Shown one piece after another: positions 42,683-51,607 of a stretch of DNA of 64,000 nt (its first letter is position 1; each line of letters starts with the position of its first letter). The notes under the pieces were generated by a model that was not told where the DNA came from, did no database searches, and worked only from the letters and a program-made list of their open reading frames with translations. The stretch is from Streptomyces coeruleorubidus. GTDB taxonomy: Bacteria > Actinomycetota > Actinomycetes > Streptomycetales > Streptomycetaceae. The position numbers and the translations under genes were made by a program. The stretch is from assembly GCF_028885415.1 (NCBI RefSeq), contig NZ_CP118527.1, forward strand, positions 6,200,001 through 6,264,000, in the 5' to 3' direction.

Positions 42683-43008
42683 GGCCGAATGGTAGCTACG
42701 GAACCGTAAGTGACCTATCGGTCCGGCCGATTGGCCGATGAAGAGTGGCCATCCTCTCACTGTGGCCAAACGATGGTTACGCAAACGGACGGTCAGGTGA
42801 ACCCAACGTGCACGTAAAGGGGCGCGAGAAACCGTGGCGATCCTCACGTTGCTCACCTGTGCGCTCCTCTGGACAGATGGGCGCGCGCGTCGGATGATCA
42901 AATGAGTGCGGTCGGCACCGGATGAGCGCCAAGTTTCACCGTGAAGCATCCGGGTCGCAGCCCCCACGGGGCCTCCACATCAAAAAAATCCCTCATTTAG
43001 GAGCAATC
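42683..43008. other. Divergent intergenic region between PAQR and pckG genes
   Basis: 326 bp without a gene. It holds a leaderless -10 for the PAQR gene (ATGGTA, 42689-42694, i.e. TACCAT on minus), a TACGG/CCGTA dyad (42697-42708), a CAACGTG/CACGTTG inverted repeat (42804-42810 and 42845-42851), the self-palindrome ACGTGCACGT (42806-42815), and the pckG RBS AGGAG. The pckG promoter itself is not obvious. Confidence 0.5.
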
Positions 43009-44838
43009 GTGGCGCGCGACATCGCGGCTCCCACCGTCCCCACCACCCATCAGGGCCTGATCTCGTGGGTGCACGAGATCGCCGAGCTGACCCAGCCGGA
43101 CAACGTGGTCTGGTGTGACGGATCCGAGGCCGAGTACGAGCGACTGTGCGAGGAGCTCGTCCAGAAGGGCACCTTCCGGAAACTCGACCCGATCAAGCGC
43201 CCCCACTCCTACTACGCGGCCTCCGACCCCACCGACGTCGCCCGCGTGGAGGACCGGACGTTCATCTGCTCCGAGAAGGAGCAGGACGCGGGCCCGACCA
43301 ACCACTGGAAGGCCCCCGCCGAGATGCGGGAGATCTTCCAGGGCTCCGGGGGTCAGGGCGGCCTGTTCCGCGGCTCGATGCGCGGCCGGACCATGTACGT
43401 CGTGCCGTTCTGCATGGGCCCGCTCGGCTCGCCGCTGTCCGCGCTCGGCGTCGAGATCACCGACTCGGCGTACGTCGCCGTCTCCATGCGCACCATGACC
43501 CGCATGGGTCAGGCCGTCCTGGACGAGCTCGGCTCCGACGGCTTCTTCGTCAAGGCCGTGCACACCCTGGGCGCCCCGCTGGAGCCCGGCCAGGAGGACG
43601 TCCCCTGGCCCTGCAACACGACCAAGTACATCTCGCACTTCCCCGAGGACCGCGAGATCTGGTCCTACGGCTCCGGCTACGGCGGCAACGCCCTGCTCGG
43701 CAAGAAGTGCTACGCCCTGCGCATCGCCTCCGTGATGGCGCGTGACGAGGGCTGGCTGGCCGAGCACATGCTGGTCCTGAAGCTCACCCCGCCGCGCGGC
43801 GAGTCCAAGTACGTGGCGGCGGCCTTCCCGAGCGCCTGCGGCAAGACCAACCTCGCCATGCTGGAGCCGACCATCCCCGGCTGGACGGTCGAGACCATCG
43901 GCGACGACATCGCCTGGATGCGCTTCGGCGAGGACGGCCGGCTGTACGCCATCAACCCCGAGGCCGGTTTCTTCGGGGTCGCGCCCGGCACCGGCGAGCA
44001 CACCAACGCCAACGCGATGAAGACGCTGTGGGGCAACGCGGTCTTCACCAACGTGGCGCTGACGGACGACGGCGACGTCTGGTGGGAGGGCATGACCGAG
44101 GAGCCGCCCGCCCACCTCACCGACTGGAAGGGCAACGACTGGACGCCGGAGTCCGAGACCCCGGCCGCCCACCCCAACGCCCGCTTCACCGTCCCCGCCG
44201 CCCAGTGCCCGATCATCGCGCCGGAGTGGGAGGACCCGAAGGGCGTGCCGATCTCGGCGATCCTCTTCGGCGGCCGCCGCGCCACCGCCGTACCGCTGGT
44301 GACGGAGTCCTTCGACTGGAACCACGGCGTCTTCCTCGGCGCCAACGTGGCCTCCGAGAAGACCGCCGCCGCCGAGGGCAAGGTCGGCGAGCTGCGCCGC
44401 GACCCGTTCGCGATGCTGCCGTTCTGCGGCTACAACATGGGCGACTACATGGCCCACTGGATCGACGTGGCCAAGGACAAGGACCAGTCCAAGCTGCCGA
44501 AGATCTACTACGTCAACTGGTTCCGCAAGGACGACGAGGGCAAGTTCGTCTGGCCCGGCTTCGGTGAGAACTCCCGCGTCCTGAAGTGGATCGTCGGACG
44601 CCTGGAGGGCACGGCGAAGGGCGTCGAAACGCCGATCGGCGTTCTGCCGACGAAGGACGCCCTCGACACCGAAGGCCTCGAACTGTCCGACTCCGAGCTG
44701 GACTTCCTGCTCACCGTCGACAAGGAGGTCTGGCGCGAGGAGGCCGCCCTGGTCCCCGAGCACCTCAACACCTTCGGCGACCACACGCCCAAGGAGCTTT
44801 GGGACGAGTACCGCGCGCTGGTGCAGCGCCTGGGCTGA
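43009..44838 (+). CDS. pckG: Phosphoenolpyruvate carboxykinase (GTP)
   Basis: A 609-residue cytosolic GTP-type PEPCK, full length. It converts oxaloacetate and GTP to PEP, CO2 and GDP at the entry to gluconeogenesis. The kinase loop [13 protein letters not shown] includes active-site Cys277 and Lys279. [25 protein letters not shown] and [12 protein letters not shown] are further substrate and metal sites. GTG at 43009 is set by AGGAG five bases upstream; the frame is open further 5' but the additional residues do not fit the family. Confidence 0.96.
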   Translation: MARDIAAPTVPTTHQGLISWVHEIAELTQPDNVVWCDGSEAEYERLCEELVQKGTFRKLDPIKRPHSYYAASDPTDVARVEDRTFICSEKEQDAGPTNHWKAPAEMREIFQGSGGQGGLFRGSMRGRTMYVVPFCMGPLGSPLSALGVEITDSAYVAVSMRTMTRMGQAVLDELGSDGFFVKAVHTLGAPLEPGQEDVPWPCNTTKYISHFPEDREIWSYGSGYGGNALLGKKCYALRIASVMARDEGWLAEHMLVLKLTPPRGESKYVAAAFPSACGKTNLAMLEPTIPGWTVETIGDDIAWMRFGEDGRLYAINPEAGFFGVAPGTGEHTNANAMKTLWGNAVFTNVALTDDGDVWWEGMTEEPPAHLTDWKGNDWTPESETPAAHPNARFTVPAAQCPIIAPEWEDPKGVPISAILFGGRRATAVPLVTESFDWNHGVFLGANVASEKTAAAEGKVGELRRDPFAMLPFCGYNMGDYMAHWIDVAKDKDQSKLPKIYYVNWFRKDDEGKFVWPGFGENSRVLKWIVGRLEGTAKGVETPIGVLPTKDALDTEGLELSDSELDFLLTVDKEVWREEAALVPEHLNTFGDHTPKELWDEYRALVQRLG

Positions 44839-44856
44839 AACAGCCCTCCACCGACG

Positions 44857-44911
44857 CCGCGGCCGGCTCCGATCGTGCCCTGACCAGCAACATCGTCACG
44901 GCCGGCCGCGG
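44857..44911. terminator. Inverted repeat after pckG, possible terminator
   Basis: CCGCGGCCGG (44857-44866) and CCGGCCGCGG (44902-44911) could form a stem with a 35-nt loop in the 228-bp convergent region. The long loop makes this a weak call. Nothing else is seen up to 45066. Confidence 0.35.
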
Positions 44912-45066
44912 TGACAGCACCATGGAGGCAGGGGTTCGCACAACGGCGTGCGGGCCCCTGCCGCCGCCGTTTCCGTCACGCCTCCTTGCTCGCAGGATCT
45001 TCACGCCTGTTTCATGCTCTCTACGGCGAGGCGCCACGAGGTGACCCACGCGGTCAGCTGTGTACG

Positions 45067-45702
45067 TCAGGCGCTGAACCCGCCCGCCTCCGGCCCGCCC
45101 CGGTCCTGAAGGTACCGGGTGACGGACTCCTGACGGCGGGCCTCGGTCTCCCGCAGTCCCGCCGCCAGGCGCTCGGCCTCCTCGCGCAGCAGCTCGAGCT
45201 GACGCTCCAGATGACGCTCGGGTGCTTCCGCCCCGGGCGTCAGCCGCGACCACCAGCGGGTCCGGACGAAGGCGTCGACGGCCTCCGGCAGGTCCCGGCG
45301 CACGGTCCGGGACAGCGTGTGCACGCCCTCCGGGTCGTGTGCGAGCAGCTCCGTGGTCCAGCCCGGGTCCAGCAACGCGGCCAGCAGGTCGGTCAGTTCG
45401 TCGAGCCGTGCCGTGGTGGCGGGCGGCAGGTCGACGTCGGCCAGGTAGGAGCGCAGCCTGCCGAGGTCCGCGCGCACCTCGTCGAGCTGGGCCGACGGGT
45501 CCGGGAAGGCGGGCGGGTCCGGCCGTTCCGGCGGGGCGATCAGTGCGCCCGCCCCGTACAGACCCGCGACGACGACGGGCCAGTACGGTCCCGCCACGCC
45601 CGCGAAGGTCAGGGCGAGGCCCGCGACTCCGCAGGCGCTGCCGGTGATGTTCTTGCGGGACTCCAGGTAGCGGACGAAGCGGTCGGACCTACTGGTAGCC
45701 AC
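45067..45702 (-). CDS. Membrane protein of the TelA-VWA operon
   Basis: A 211-residue protein with two adjacent transmembrane helices near the N-terminus (ITGSACGVAGLALTFAGV, YWPVVVAGLYGAGALI) and a long helical cytosolic part with acidic and basic runs (PERHLERQLELLREEAERLAAGLRETEARRQ, a probable coiled coil). No catalytic motif. GTG start; its first 14 bp overlap the end of the VWA gene, so it is cotranslated as the last member of the operon. Function unknown; it may tether TelA or the VWA protein. Confidence 0.75.
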   Translation of the reverse strand: MATSRSDRFVRYLESRKNITGSACGVAGLALTFAGVAGPYWPVVVAGLYGAGALIAPPERPDPPAFPDPSAQLDEVRADLGRLRSYLADVDLPPATTARLDELTDLLAALLDPGWTTELLAHDPEGVHTLSRTVRRDLPEAVDAFVRTRWWSRLTPGAEAPERHLERQLELLREEAERLAAGLRETEARRQESVTRYLQDRGGPEAGGFSA

Positions 45703-47233
45703 GGATCTCCTCGAAGGCGCCGTCGAGCGAGCCCTTGCGGGCGTCGAAGAGCCGGCCGCCGGTCAGCTCGGCGATGTGCTCCAGCTCCGCCCGGTCGGAG
45801 TCGCCGAACAGGATGGGGAACACCGGGATCTCGGCCCGCTCGCGCGGCAGCCGCTCGTAGAAGTCCTCGAACTGCCCGGCCTCGGCGCCCGTGGTGTTCT
45901 CGCCGTCCGTCATCAGCACGATCGACCTGAAGGTGTCCGGGCCGGTGCCGAGATGGTCGTACGCCTTCTCCAGGGAGGTGTAGATCGCGGTCTCGCCCTG
46001 GGCGGTGAGCCGGGCGGTGTCCGCGCGGATGGCGTCGAGCCCTTGCCGGGGCCGGGCCGGGTCCACGACGTGGGTCCGTACGCTCTTCACCTGCGAGCCG
46101 AACGGCATCAGCGTCACCTCCTCCCGGTCGCGGAAGTCCCCGGTGAGGCCGGTGAGCGCGGTCTTCAGCCGCTTCAGCCGGTCGCCCCGCATCGAGCCGG
46201 AGGTGTCGAGGACGTACACCGTGCGGGACGGGCGGCGCAGTTCGTTCTGGTACGAGTCGAGCAGCCCGTCGGCGACGGAACGGCTGCCGGGGAAGGGCAG
46301 TTCGCGCCGACGGCCGGTGTCGAGACCGGGTGCGGGCGGGACGGATGCGACGACGGGGCGGCGGTGGGTGCGGCGGGTGATGTCCCGCTGGGCCTCGGGT
46401 GCGCGCAGCGCCTCGGTCAGCCGGCGGACGTCCTCGCGGGTCGCGGCCGGTGTGGAGGCGAGGGTGGAGAGCGGGTAGTCGGCGGTGACGACGCCGTCGC
46501 GGGGGCGGATCACGGTGAGTCCGGGGATGCCCTTGAGCACGGACTCGTAGTTCAGCACCGCGTCGACGTTCCCGCGCCGCTGGTAGGCGGCCGCGAGCCA
46601 GCCCGACGAACCCGACGTCAGCTGCTGCCCCCGGAAGAACTCCTTGAGCCGGGGCGCGGCCTCGGTGACGTCGGCGTCGGTGAGGGCGGACTGGGCGCCG
46701 GAGAGGGCGGAGGCGACCGAGACCAGGGTGGCGAAGCCGGAGTTGGAGCGGGCCGGGTCCGTCATGCCGTAGGTCAGCCTGCCGTCCCGGACCGCCCGCT
46801 CGACCTGGGACCAGGTGACGTCCTGCGGCTTCCAGCCCAGCTCGCGTACGGTGGCCGCCTTCACGCCGATGGCGACCGGGCTCGTCATGACGGGTGTCTC
46901 CGACAGGACCTTGCGTGCCGCGTCGGGGCGCAGCCGCAGATAGTCGTTGGACGACAGCCACACGGCGTCGTACGTCCCGTCCGCCGCGCCCTTCGCCAGG
47001 AGTTCGACGGCGTCGAGGGTGCCCATGTAGGTGGGGCGGACCGTGATGCCGGTGTCCTCGCGGATCCGGTCCAGGACGGGGGCCATGTCGCTGAGCTCGC
47101 TGGAGGCGAGGACGCGCAGGGTGCCCGGCTCGGCGGCGCCGGACGGAGCGGACCGGTCCCGCTGCTCGGCCGTGCAGGCCGCCGTCAGCACCGTGACCGC
47201 GGCGAGGGCTACGGCGAGGCCTCGTCGTCTCAT
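45689..47233 (-). CDS. Lipoprotein: solute-binding fold fused to a VWA domain
   Basis: A 514-residue lipoprotein with lipobox LTAAC. Residues ~40-300 are a type-2 periplasmic-binding fold (TLRVLASSELSDMAPVLDRI, YDAVWLSSNDYLRL, the ligand-loop motif TDPARSNSGFATLV). Residues ~340-510 are a von Willebrand A domain with the MIDAS sequence DTSGSMRGD and LMTDGENTTG, so metal-dependent adhesion or assembly is likely. A fusion of the two folds outside the membrane suggests sensing of a ligand coupled to protein binding. ATG overlaps the TelA stop (ATGA). Confidence 0.85.
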   Translation of the reverse strand: MRRRGLAVALAAVTVLTAACTAEQRDRSAPSGAAEPGTLRVLASSELSDMAPVLDRIREDTGITVRPTYMGTLDAVELLAKGAADGTYDAVWLSSNDYLRLRPDAARKVLSETPVMTSPVAIGVKAATVRELGWKPQDVTWSQVERAVRDGRLTYGMTDPARSNSGFATLVSVASALSGAQSALTDADVTEAAPRLKEFFRGQQLTSGSSGWLAAAYQRRGNVDAVLNYESVLKGIPGLTVIRPRDGVVTADYPLSTLASTPAATREDVRRLTEALRAPEAQRDITRRTHRRPVVASVPPAPGLDTGRRRELPFPGSRSVADGLLDSYQNELRRPSRTVYVLDTSGSMRGDRLKRLKTALTGLTGDFRDREEVTLMPFGSQVKSVRTHVVDPARPRQGLDAIRADTARLTAQGETAIYTSLEKAYDHLGTGPDTFRSIVLMTDGENTTGAEAGQFEDFYERLPRERAEIPVFPILFGDSDRAELEHIAELTGGRLFDARKGSLDGAFEEIRGYQ

Positions 47234-48405
47234 GGCCGTCCTCCCTCCAGCGTGCCCTGCGCCCGGCTCCGCTCCAGGTACGTGTTCGCCTGCTGGAGTT
47301 CGGAGGTCAGGGACTCGACGGTCACCGCCATCGCCTCGGTCGCCTGGACCTTGTAGGTGTCGATCGCGTCGAGCGTGCGGTAGATCTGCTGGAACGCCGA
47401 CCGCAGGGTCTCGGCCCCGACCGCCGGGTCGGCGGCGATGCGCTGGATCTCGCCGCTCTGCGTGGCGAGCATCTCCGCGTTGCCCCGGATCAGGTCCTCG
47501 GTGGTGCCGCGCAGCGCGTTGACCTGGCCGACGACCTTCTTCTGGTTCTCCAGCGCGGAGGCCAGCATCACGGAGATGCGCAGCGCCGAGACGGTCGTGG
47601 TGGCCGCGCGGTCGACGCCCTTGATCAGCTCCTCGTTGTTGCGGCGTACGACGTCCATGGCGAGGTAGCCCTGCGCGCACACCGCGAGCTGGGTGAGCAG
47701 GTCCTGGTGCTTCTGCCGCACCGGGAACAGCACGTCGGCGCGCAGCGTGCCGGCCTGGGCCGGGTCGGTCGCCTCGACCCCGGCGACGTGCTCCTCGACG
47801 GCCGTGTCGAGGGCCTCGGTGAGTACCACGTACTCCTGGAGCTTGCCCATGGTCTCCCACAGCCGGACCCGCTCGGTCTGCAGGGCGGCGTTGTCGCGGC
47901 GCAGCTCGTCCTGGCCGCCGCGCAGCGAGCCGACGATCCGGTTGAGGGTGCCCTGCGCGGAGGCGTACTTGGCGACGTGGTCGCGCAGCTTGTTGCCGCC
48001 GGGCAGCCGGGAGAGGAACTTGCGGCCCTTGCTCGCCGGGAGGTCGCGCGGGTCCAGGTCCTCGACCACGCGCCGCAGCTCCACGAGCGAGCCCGCGACC
48101 TGTGACTGGGCGTCGCCGCCCCGGTCCGGCAGGCTGTGCACGGTGCGTTCCAGCATGCGGTTGGACTGGGCGGCGGCGGACCGCATCTCGCCCGCGCCGA
48201 GGGCGGTGATCTCCCCGACCTTGCCGGCGAACTCGGGCGAGCGGGCGTCGAGTGCGGCGAGCCCCTCGACGTAGGCGGCGGCCTTGCGGGCCATGTCCGT
48301 GCGGACGGTCTCCTCGACGGGGACGAGCCCGCCCGCCTTCTCCCGGGCCACGGGCGTGACGGGTTCCGGCGGGGTGAGCGTGAAGTCGGAGTCGTTGCTG
48401 GTCAC
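47230..48405 (-). CDS. telA: TelA/KlaA family protein (toxic anion resistance)
   Basis: A 391-residue helical protein of the TelA family, known from tellurite-resistance plasmids and from Ter-type stress gene neighbourhoods. Characteristic segments are PGGNKLRDHVAKYASAQGTLNRIV, LFPVRQKHQDLLTQLAVCAQGYLAMDVVRRNNEELIKGVDRA and IRVSVMLASALENQ-like TTVSALRISVMLASALENQK. No enzymatic motif is established. GTG at 48405 has AGGGGGA upstream. It lies in a coupled operon between two solute-binding-fold genes. Confidence 0.85.
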   Translation of the reverse strand: MTSNDSDFTLTPPEPVTPVAREKAGGLVPVEETVRTDMARKAAAYVEGLAALDARSPEFAGKVGEITALGAGEMRSAAAQSNRMLERTVHSLPDRGGDAQSQVAGSLVELRRVVEDLDPRDLPASKGRKFLSRLPGGNKLRDHVAKYASAQGTLNRIVGSLRGGQDELRRDNAALQTERVRLWETMGKLQEYVVLTEALDTAVEEHVAGVEATDPAQAGTLRADVLFPVRQKHQDLLTQLAVCAQGYLAMDVVRRNNEELIKGVDRAATTTVSALRISVMLASALENQKKVVGQVNALRGTTEDLIRGNAEMLATQSGEIQRIAADPAVGAETLRSAFQQIYRTLDAIDTYKVQATEAMAVTVESLTSELQQANTYLERSRAQGTLEGGRP

Positions 48406-48421
48406 GTGCTGTTTCCCCCTG

Positions 48422-49486
48422 TCATCCGCGTGCCCGGCGCGCCATCTCGTGCAGCACCTCGGAGGTGGGCACGGGCGCCTGCCGGACACCGGTCAGTTCC
48501 TGCTTGAGATAGGTGGCGGCCGAGGGGAACCCGGCGGCGGCGCCCTGCGGCCGGAATCCGTGCCGGACGGCGAGCTCCCGCACCTTCGGGTCGCTGCTGA
48601 GCAGTTCGCCGAGCGCCCGCCCGGCTTCGCTCAGTGCCACGACCGTGTGGTCGCTGTTGACGGTCGTGTCGGGGTAGAGCACGACGAGGTCGCCTGGCTG
48701 CTGCCCGCCCGCGAGGAGCGCGGCGACCTGCGACTCGTAGACCAGCACCAGGGGGTTGCCCGCGCCGCTGACGAAGTCCCGGAACACCGCGTCCGAGCTG
48801 GACTGCTGCGCGCCCTGGACGGTGACGAGCTTCTTCAGCAGGGGTGCGGTGCGGTCGAGGTCGGCCTCGCTCGCGACCACCCGGCCGCCGTTGGCGACGA
48901 CGGAGGCGGCGGCGAGGTACAGGGCGCCGGAGTTGGAGGTCCGCGGGTCGGTGCTGGAGATGAAGAGGGTGCCGCTGAGCTCCCCGTGCCGGTCCGCGCC
49001 CTTGAGCTGCTGCCAGGTGCGGTCGTCCCGGGCGGCGTCGAGGTAGGCGCCCATCCTGAGCGTGCCGCGGTTCTCGGCGTCCAGCGTGGCGAGCTTGTTC
49101 GCGGCCAGGACCTCGGCGGCGGCGCGATGGGCCACGACGACGAGGGGCGAGTAGAAGGGGCGGGGCAGCGTACCGCGCACCTTGAACCGTCCGGCGAGTT
49201 CGACGGCCGGGGCCTGGCTGGACGGGAAGGCGAGGTCGAACCCCTTGAGGTCCAGGCCCTCCATGGCCCAGGACCCGGAGGTCTCCGCCTCGACGGTGTA
49301 GCCCTTGGCGGCGAGGGCTTTCACCACGTCGGGATCGGCGAAGAACTCCGCCTTCTCCGATCCGATCACCGCGCGCACGGTCTTCGTTGCCGTGCCCGTG
49401 TCCTCTCCTTGCCGGCCGGCCACGACGGCTGCCACCACTCCGCCGATCAGCACGACCGCGAGGACGATTCCTGCGATACGTCTCAC
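48422..49486 (-). CDS. Membrane-anchored solute-binding-fold protein
   Basis: A 354-residue protein with an N-terminal transmembrane helix or uncleaved signal (RIAGIVLAVVLIGGVVAAVVAG) and a type-2 periplasmic-binding fold. STDPRTSNSGALYLAAA matches the TDPARSNSG motif of the VWA lipoprotein, so the two are paralogous ligand-binding proteins. No ABC permease is encoded nearby, which argues for sensing rather than import. It is the first gene of the operon; the gap to telA is 16 bp. Confidence 0.8.
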   Translation of the reverse strand: MRRIAGIVLAVVLIGGVVAAVVAGRQGEDTGTATKTVRAVIGSEKAEFFADPDVVKALAAKGYTVEAETSGSWAMEGLDLKGFDLAFPSSQAPAVELAGRFKVRGTLPRPFYSPLVVVAHRAAAEVLAANKLATLDAENRGTLRMGAYLDAARDDRTWQQLKGADRHGELSGTLFISSTDPRTSNSGALYLAAASVVANGGRVVASEADLDRTAPLLKKLVTVQGAQQSSSDAVFRDFVSGAGNPLVLVYESQVAALLAGGQQPGDLVVLYPDTTVNSDHTVVALSEAGRALGELLSSDPKVRELAVRHGFRPQGAAAGFPSAATYLKQELTGVRQAPVPTSEVLHEMARRARG

Positions 49487-49595
49487 ACCGGGAGCGTGCT
49501 CCTGGAACCCAACGTTCCTGGACGGTCCGGGTGAACGGGGGATGACCGGGCGATCCCGGTATGCAACGGGAATGGAGGGCTCCGGATGTGGTACC

Positions 49596-49662
49596 CGAGG
49601 GCTCTCACGAAGGGGTTCCGAGAGTCCCCGCGAAGGGGCCCGAGGGCCCCCGCGAAGGGATT
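49596..49662. repeat. 22-23 bp tandem repeat, three copies
   Basis: Three direct units (49596-49618, 49619-49640, 49641-49662) share CGAG at the start and CGCGAAGGGG-like ends. They lie between the TelA operon promoter side and the next gene and encode nothing recognisable. Confidence 0.65.
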
Positions 49663-49733
49663 AGTGGCGCCCGGTCCGCGCGTCGCTGCGGGTGCGCGCG
49701 GACCGGGGCCGTCGGGGGGAGCCCCTCAGGGGC

Positions 49734-50156
49734 TCAGCGGGACGCGAGTTCGCGCGGCTCCAGAGCCGCAGCGTGCGCGTCCATCCGCTCGGCGGCCAGG
49801 ATGGCGGCCGCCGTGTCGGCGCGGGAGGCGGCGACGACCAGCGCGCGGCCCGCCAGGGCGTGCGCCCGCTGGTGCAGGGCCGTCGCGCTGCGCTCGCGGC
49901 GCGTGCTGCTCATCGGCGCGCGGACCGGCGCGCGCCCTCCGCGCAGCCGGCCCACCTGCTCCGCGAGCCGCTCCGCCGCGGTGTCCAGATCGGCCGAGGT
50001 CCCCGTCGCACGCAGCTCGTCCGTGACGGCGAGCAGGGCGGCGAGATGGCCGGCGAGCTGGATGTCCAGCTCTTCCTCGCGGGAACGGTGCGGGAAGTCG
50101 GGGTCGGGGCCGTCCACCGTGCTGTGGACCGACTTGGTGCGGATCGGTTCGTACAT
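49734..50156 (-). CDS. Conserved hypothetical helical protein
   Basis: A 140-residue soluble protein, almost all helical and Ala-rich (EEELDIQLAGHLAALLAVTDELRATGTSADLDTAAERLAEQVGRL, then ALHQRAHALAGRALVVAASRADTAAAILAAERMDAHAAAL). No known domain. ATG at 50156 has GGAGG upstream; a longer frame to 50189 is unlikely. The upstream DNA is unusually AT-rich and contains a TTAGA/TCTAA dyad. Confidence 0.7.
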   Translation of the reverse strand: MYEPIRTKSVHSTVDGPDPDFPHRSREEELDIQLAGHLAALLAVTDELRATGTSADLDTAAERLAEQVGRLRGGRAPVRAPMSSTRRERSATALHQRAHALAGRALVVAASRADTAAAILAAERMDAHAAALEPRELASR

Positions 50157-50187
50157 GGGAGGGCCTCCTGAGTGCTTACAGGAAGCC

Positions 50188-50215
50188 ATCCTAGCTTAGA
50201 TTTCGTCTAAAGTTG
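50188..50215 (-). promoter_or_regulatory. AT-rich promoter with TTAGA-N5-TCTAA dyad
   Basis: On the minus strand a -10 TAGGAT (50188-50193) follows an inverted repeat TTAGA/TCTAA (50196-50200/50206-50210). The segment is much richer in A and T than its surroundings. Fur-family or other repressor sites can look like this, but the regulator is unknown. Confidence 0.45.
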
Positions 50216-50268
50216 AGTTGTTCACAAATCCGGACTGGCTGCACACGTACGGTGAGCGAGGTGTCCCG

Positions 50269-51480
50269 TCAGGCCTGGCTGTAACCGTCCAGGAAGTGCC
50301 CGATCCGGCCCACCGCGTCCCGCAGGTCCCCGACCGTCGGCAGGGTCACCACCCGGAAGTGGTCCGGCTCCGGCCAGTTGAAGCCGGTGCCCTGGACGAC
50401 CATGATCTTCTCGCGCCGGAGCAGGTCCAGGACCATCCGCCGGTCGTCCTTGATCTTGAAGACCTTGGGGTCGAGGCGCGGGAAGAGATACAGCGCCCCC
50501 TTCGGCTTCACGCAGGTCACGCCCGGGATCTGGGTCAGCAGCTCGTAGGCGACGTCCCGCTGCTCGCGCAGCCGCCCGCCCGGCAGGACCAGGTCGTTGA
50601 TCGTCTGGCGTCCGCTGAGCGCCGCGACGACGCCGTGCTGTCCCGGCATGTTCGCGCACAGCCGCATGTTCGCCAGGATCGTCAGGCCCTCGATGTAGGA
50701 GTCGGCGTGCGCGCGGGGCCCGGAGATCGACATCCAGCCGACGCGGTAGCCGGCCACCCGGTAGGCCTTCGACATGCCGTTGAAGGTGAGGGTCAGCAGG
50801 TCGGGGGCGACGGCGGCGGTCGGGGTGTGCGTGGCACCGTCGTAGAGGATCTTGTCGTAGATCTCGTCCGAGCAGACCAGCAGGTTGTGGCGGCGGGCGA
50901 TGTCGGTGAGCCCCTTGACCATCGCCTCGTCGTAGACGGCCCCGGTCGGGTTGTTGGGGTTGATGATCACGAGTGCCTTGGTGCGGTCGGTGACCTTGCG
51001 CTCGATGTCGGCCAGGTCCGGCATCCAGTCCGCCTGCTCATCGCACCGGTAGTGCACGGCGGTGCCGCCGGACAGGGAGACGGCGGCGGTCCACAGCGGG
51101 TAGTCCGGGGCGGGCACGAGCACCTCGTCCCCGTCGTCCAGCAGGCCCTGCATCGCCATCACGATCAGCTCGGAGACGCCGTTTCCGATGAAGACGTGCT
51201 CGACGTCCGTCTCGATGCCGAGGGTCTGGTTGTGCATCACGACCGCGCGGCGCGCGGCCAGCAGTCCCTTGGCGTCTCCGTACCCGTGCGCCGAGGACAC
51301 GTTCCGGAGGACGTCCTCCAGGATCTCGGGCGGACACTCGAAGCCGAACGCGGCCGGGTTGCCGGTGTTCAGCTTGAGGATGCGGTGACCGGCGGCTTCC
51401 AGCCGCATCGCCTCCTCGAGCACCGGGCCCCGGATCTCGTAACAGACGTTGGCGAGCTTGGTCGACTGGATCACCTGCAT
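50269..51480 (-). CDS. Class I/II aminotransferase (alanine/aspartate type)
   Basis: A 403-residue PLP enzyme of fold type I, close to AlaA/AlaT glutamate-pyruvate aminotransferases. PLP Lys238 is in GMSKAYRVAGYRVGW. NPNNPTGAVYDE and the preceding YPLW, as well as the C-terminal NFRVV-like HFRVVTLP with substrate-binding Arg, are intact. Likely transfers an amino group between alanine, glutamate and their oxo acids. ATG at 51480 follows TAAGCT by 7 bases with no RBS; a longer frame to 51609 is ruled out by that promoter. Confidence 0.9.
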   Translation of the reverse strand: MQVIQSTKLANVCYEIRGPVLEEAMRLEAAGHRILKLNTGNPAAFGFECPPEILEDVLRNVSSAHGYGDAKGLLAARRAVVMHNQTLGIETDVEHVFIGNGVSELIVMAMQGLLDDGDEVLVPAPDYPLWTAAVSLSGGTAVHYRCDEQADWMPDLADIERKVTDRTKALVIINPNNPTGAVYDEAMVKGLTDIARRHNLLVCSDEIYDKILYDGATHTPTAAVAPDLLTLTFNGMSKAYRVAGYRVGWMSISGPRAHADSYIEGLTILANMRLCANMPGQHGVVAALSGRQTINDLVLPGGRLREQRDVAYELLTQIPGVTCVKPKGALYLFPRLDPKVFKIKDDRRMVLDLLRREKIMVVQGTGFNWPEPDHFRVVTLPTVGDLRDAVGRIGHFLDGYSQA

Positions 51481-51487
51481 GTCTGGG

Positions 51488-51493
51488 AGCTTA
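51488..51493 (-). promoter_or_regulatory. -10 element TAAGCT, leaderless promoter of the aminotransferase
   Basis: TAAGCT on the minus strand ends 7 bases before the ATG at 51480; no RBS is present. Confidence 0.4.
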
Positions 51494-51593
51494 CGGCCCG
51501 GTAATGCGTCACGGGTCGTGTTTTCCGCCACGTGAGACGCGACGGTTTGGGCGGATATCGCCCGCGCACTGTCCCACCAGCACCATCGGTGCC

Positions 51594-51599
51594 TAGAAT
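51594..51599 (+). promoter_or_regulatory. -10 element TAGAAT, leaderless promoter
   Basis: TAGAAT ends 8 bases before the ATG at 51608. No RBS is present. Confidence 0.4.
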
Positions 51600-51607
51600 T
51601 CGCCGCC

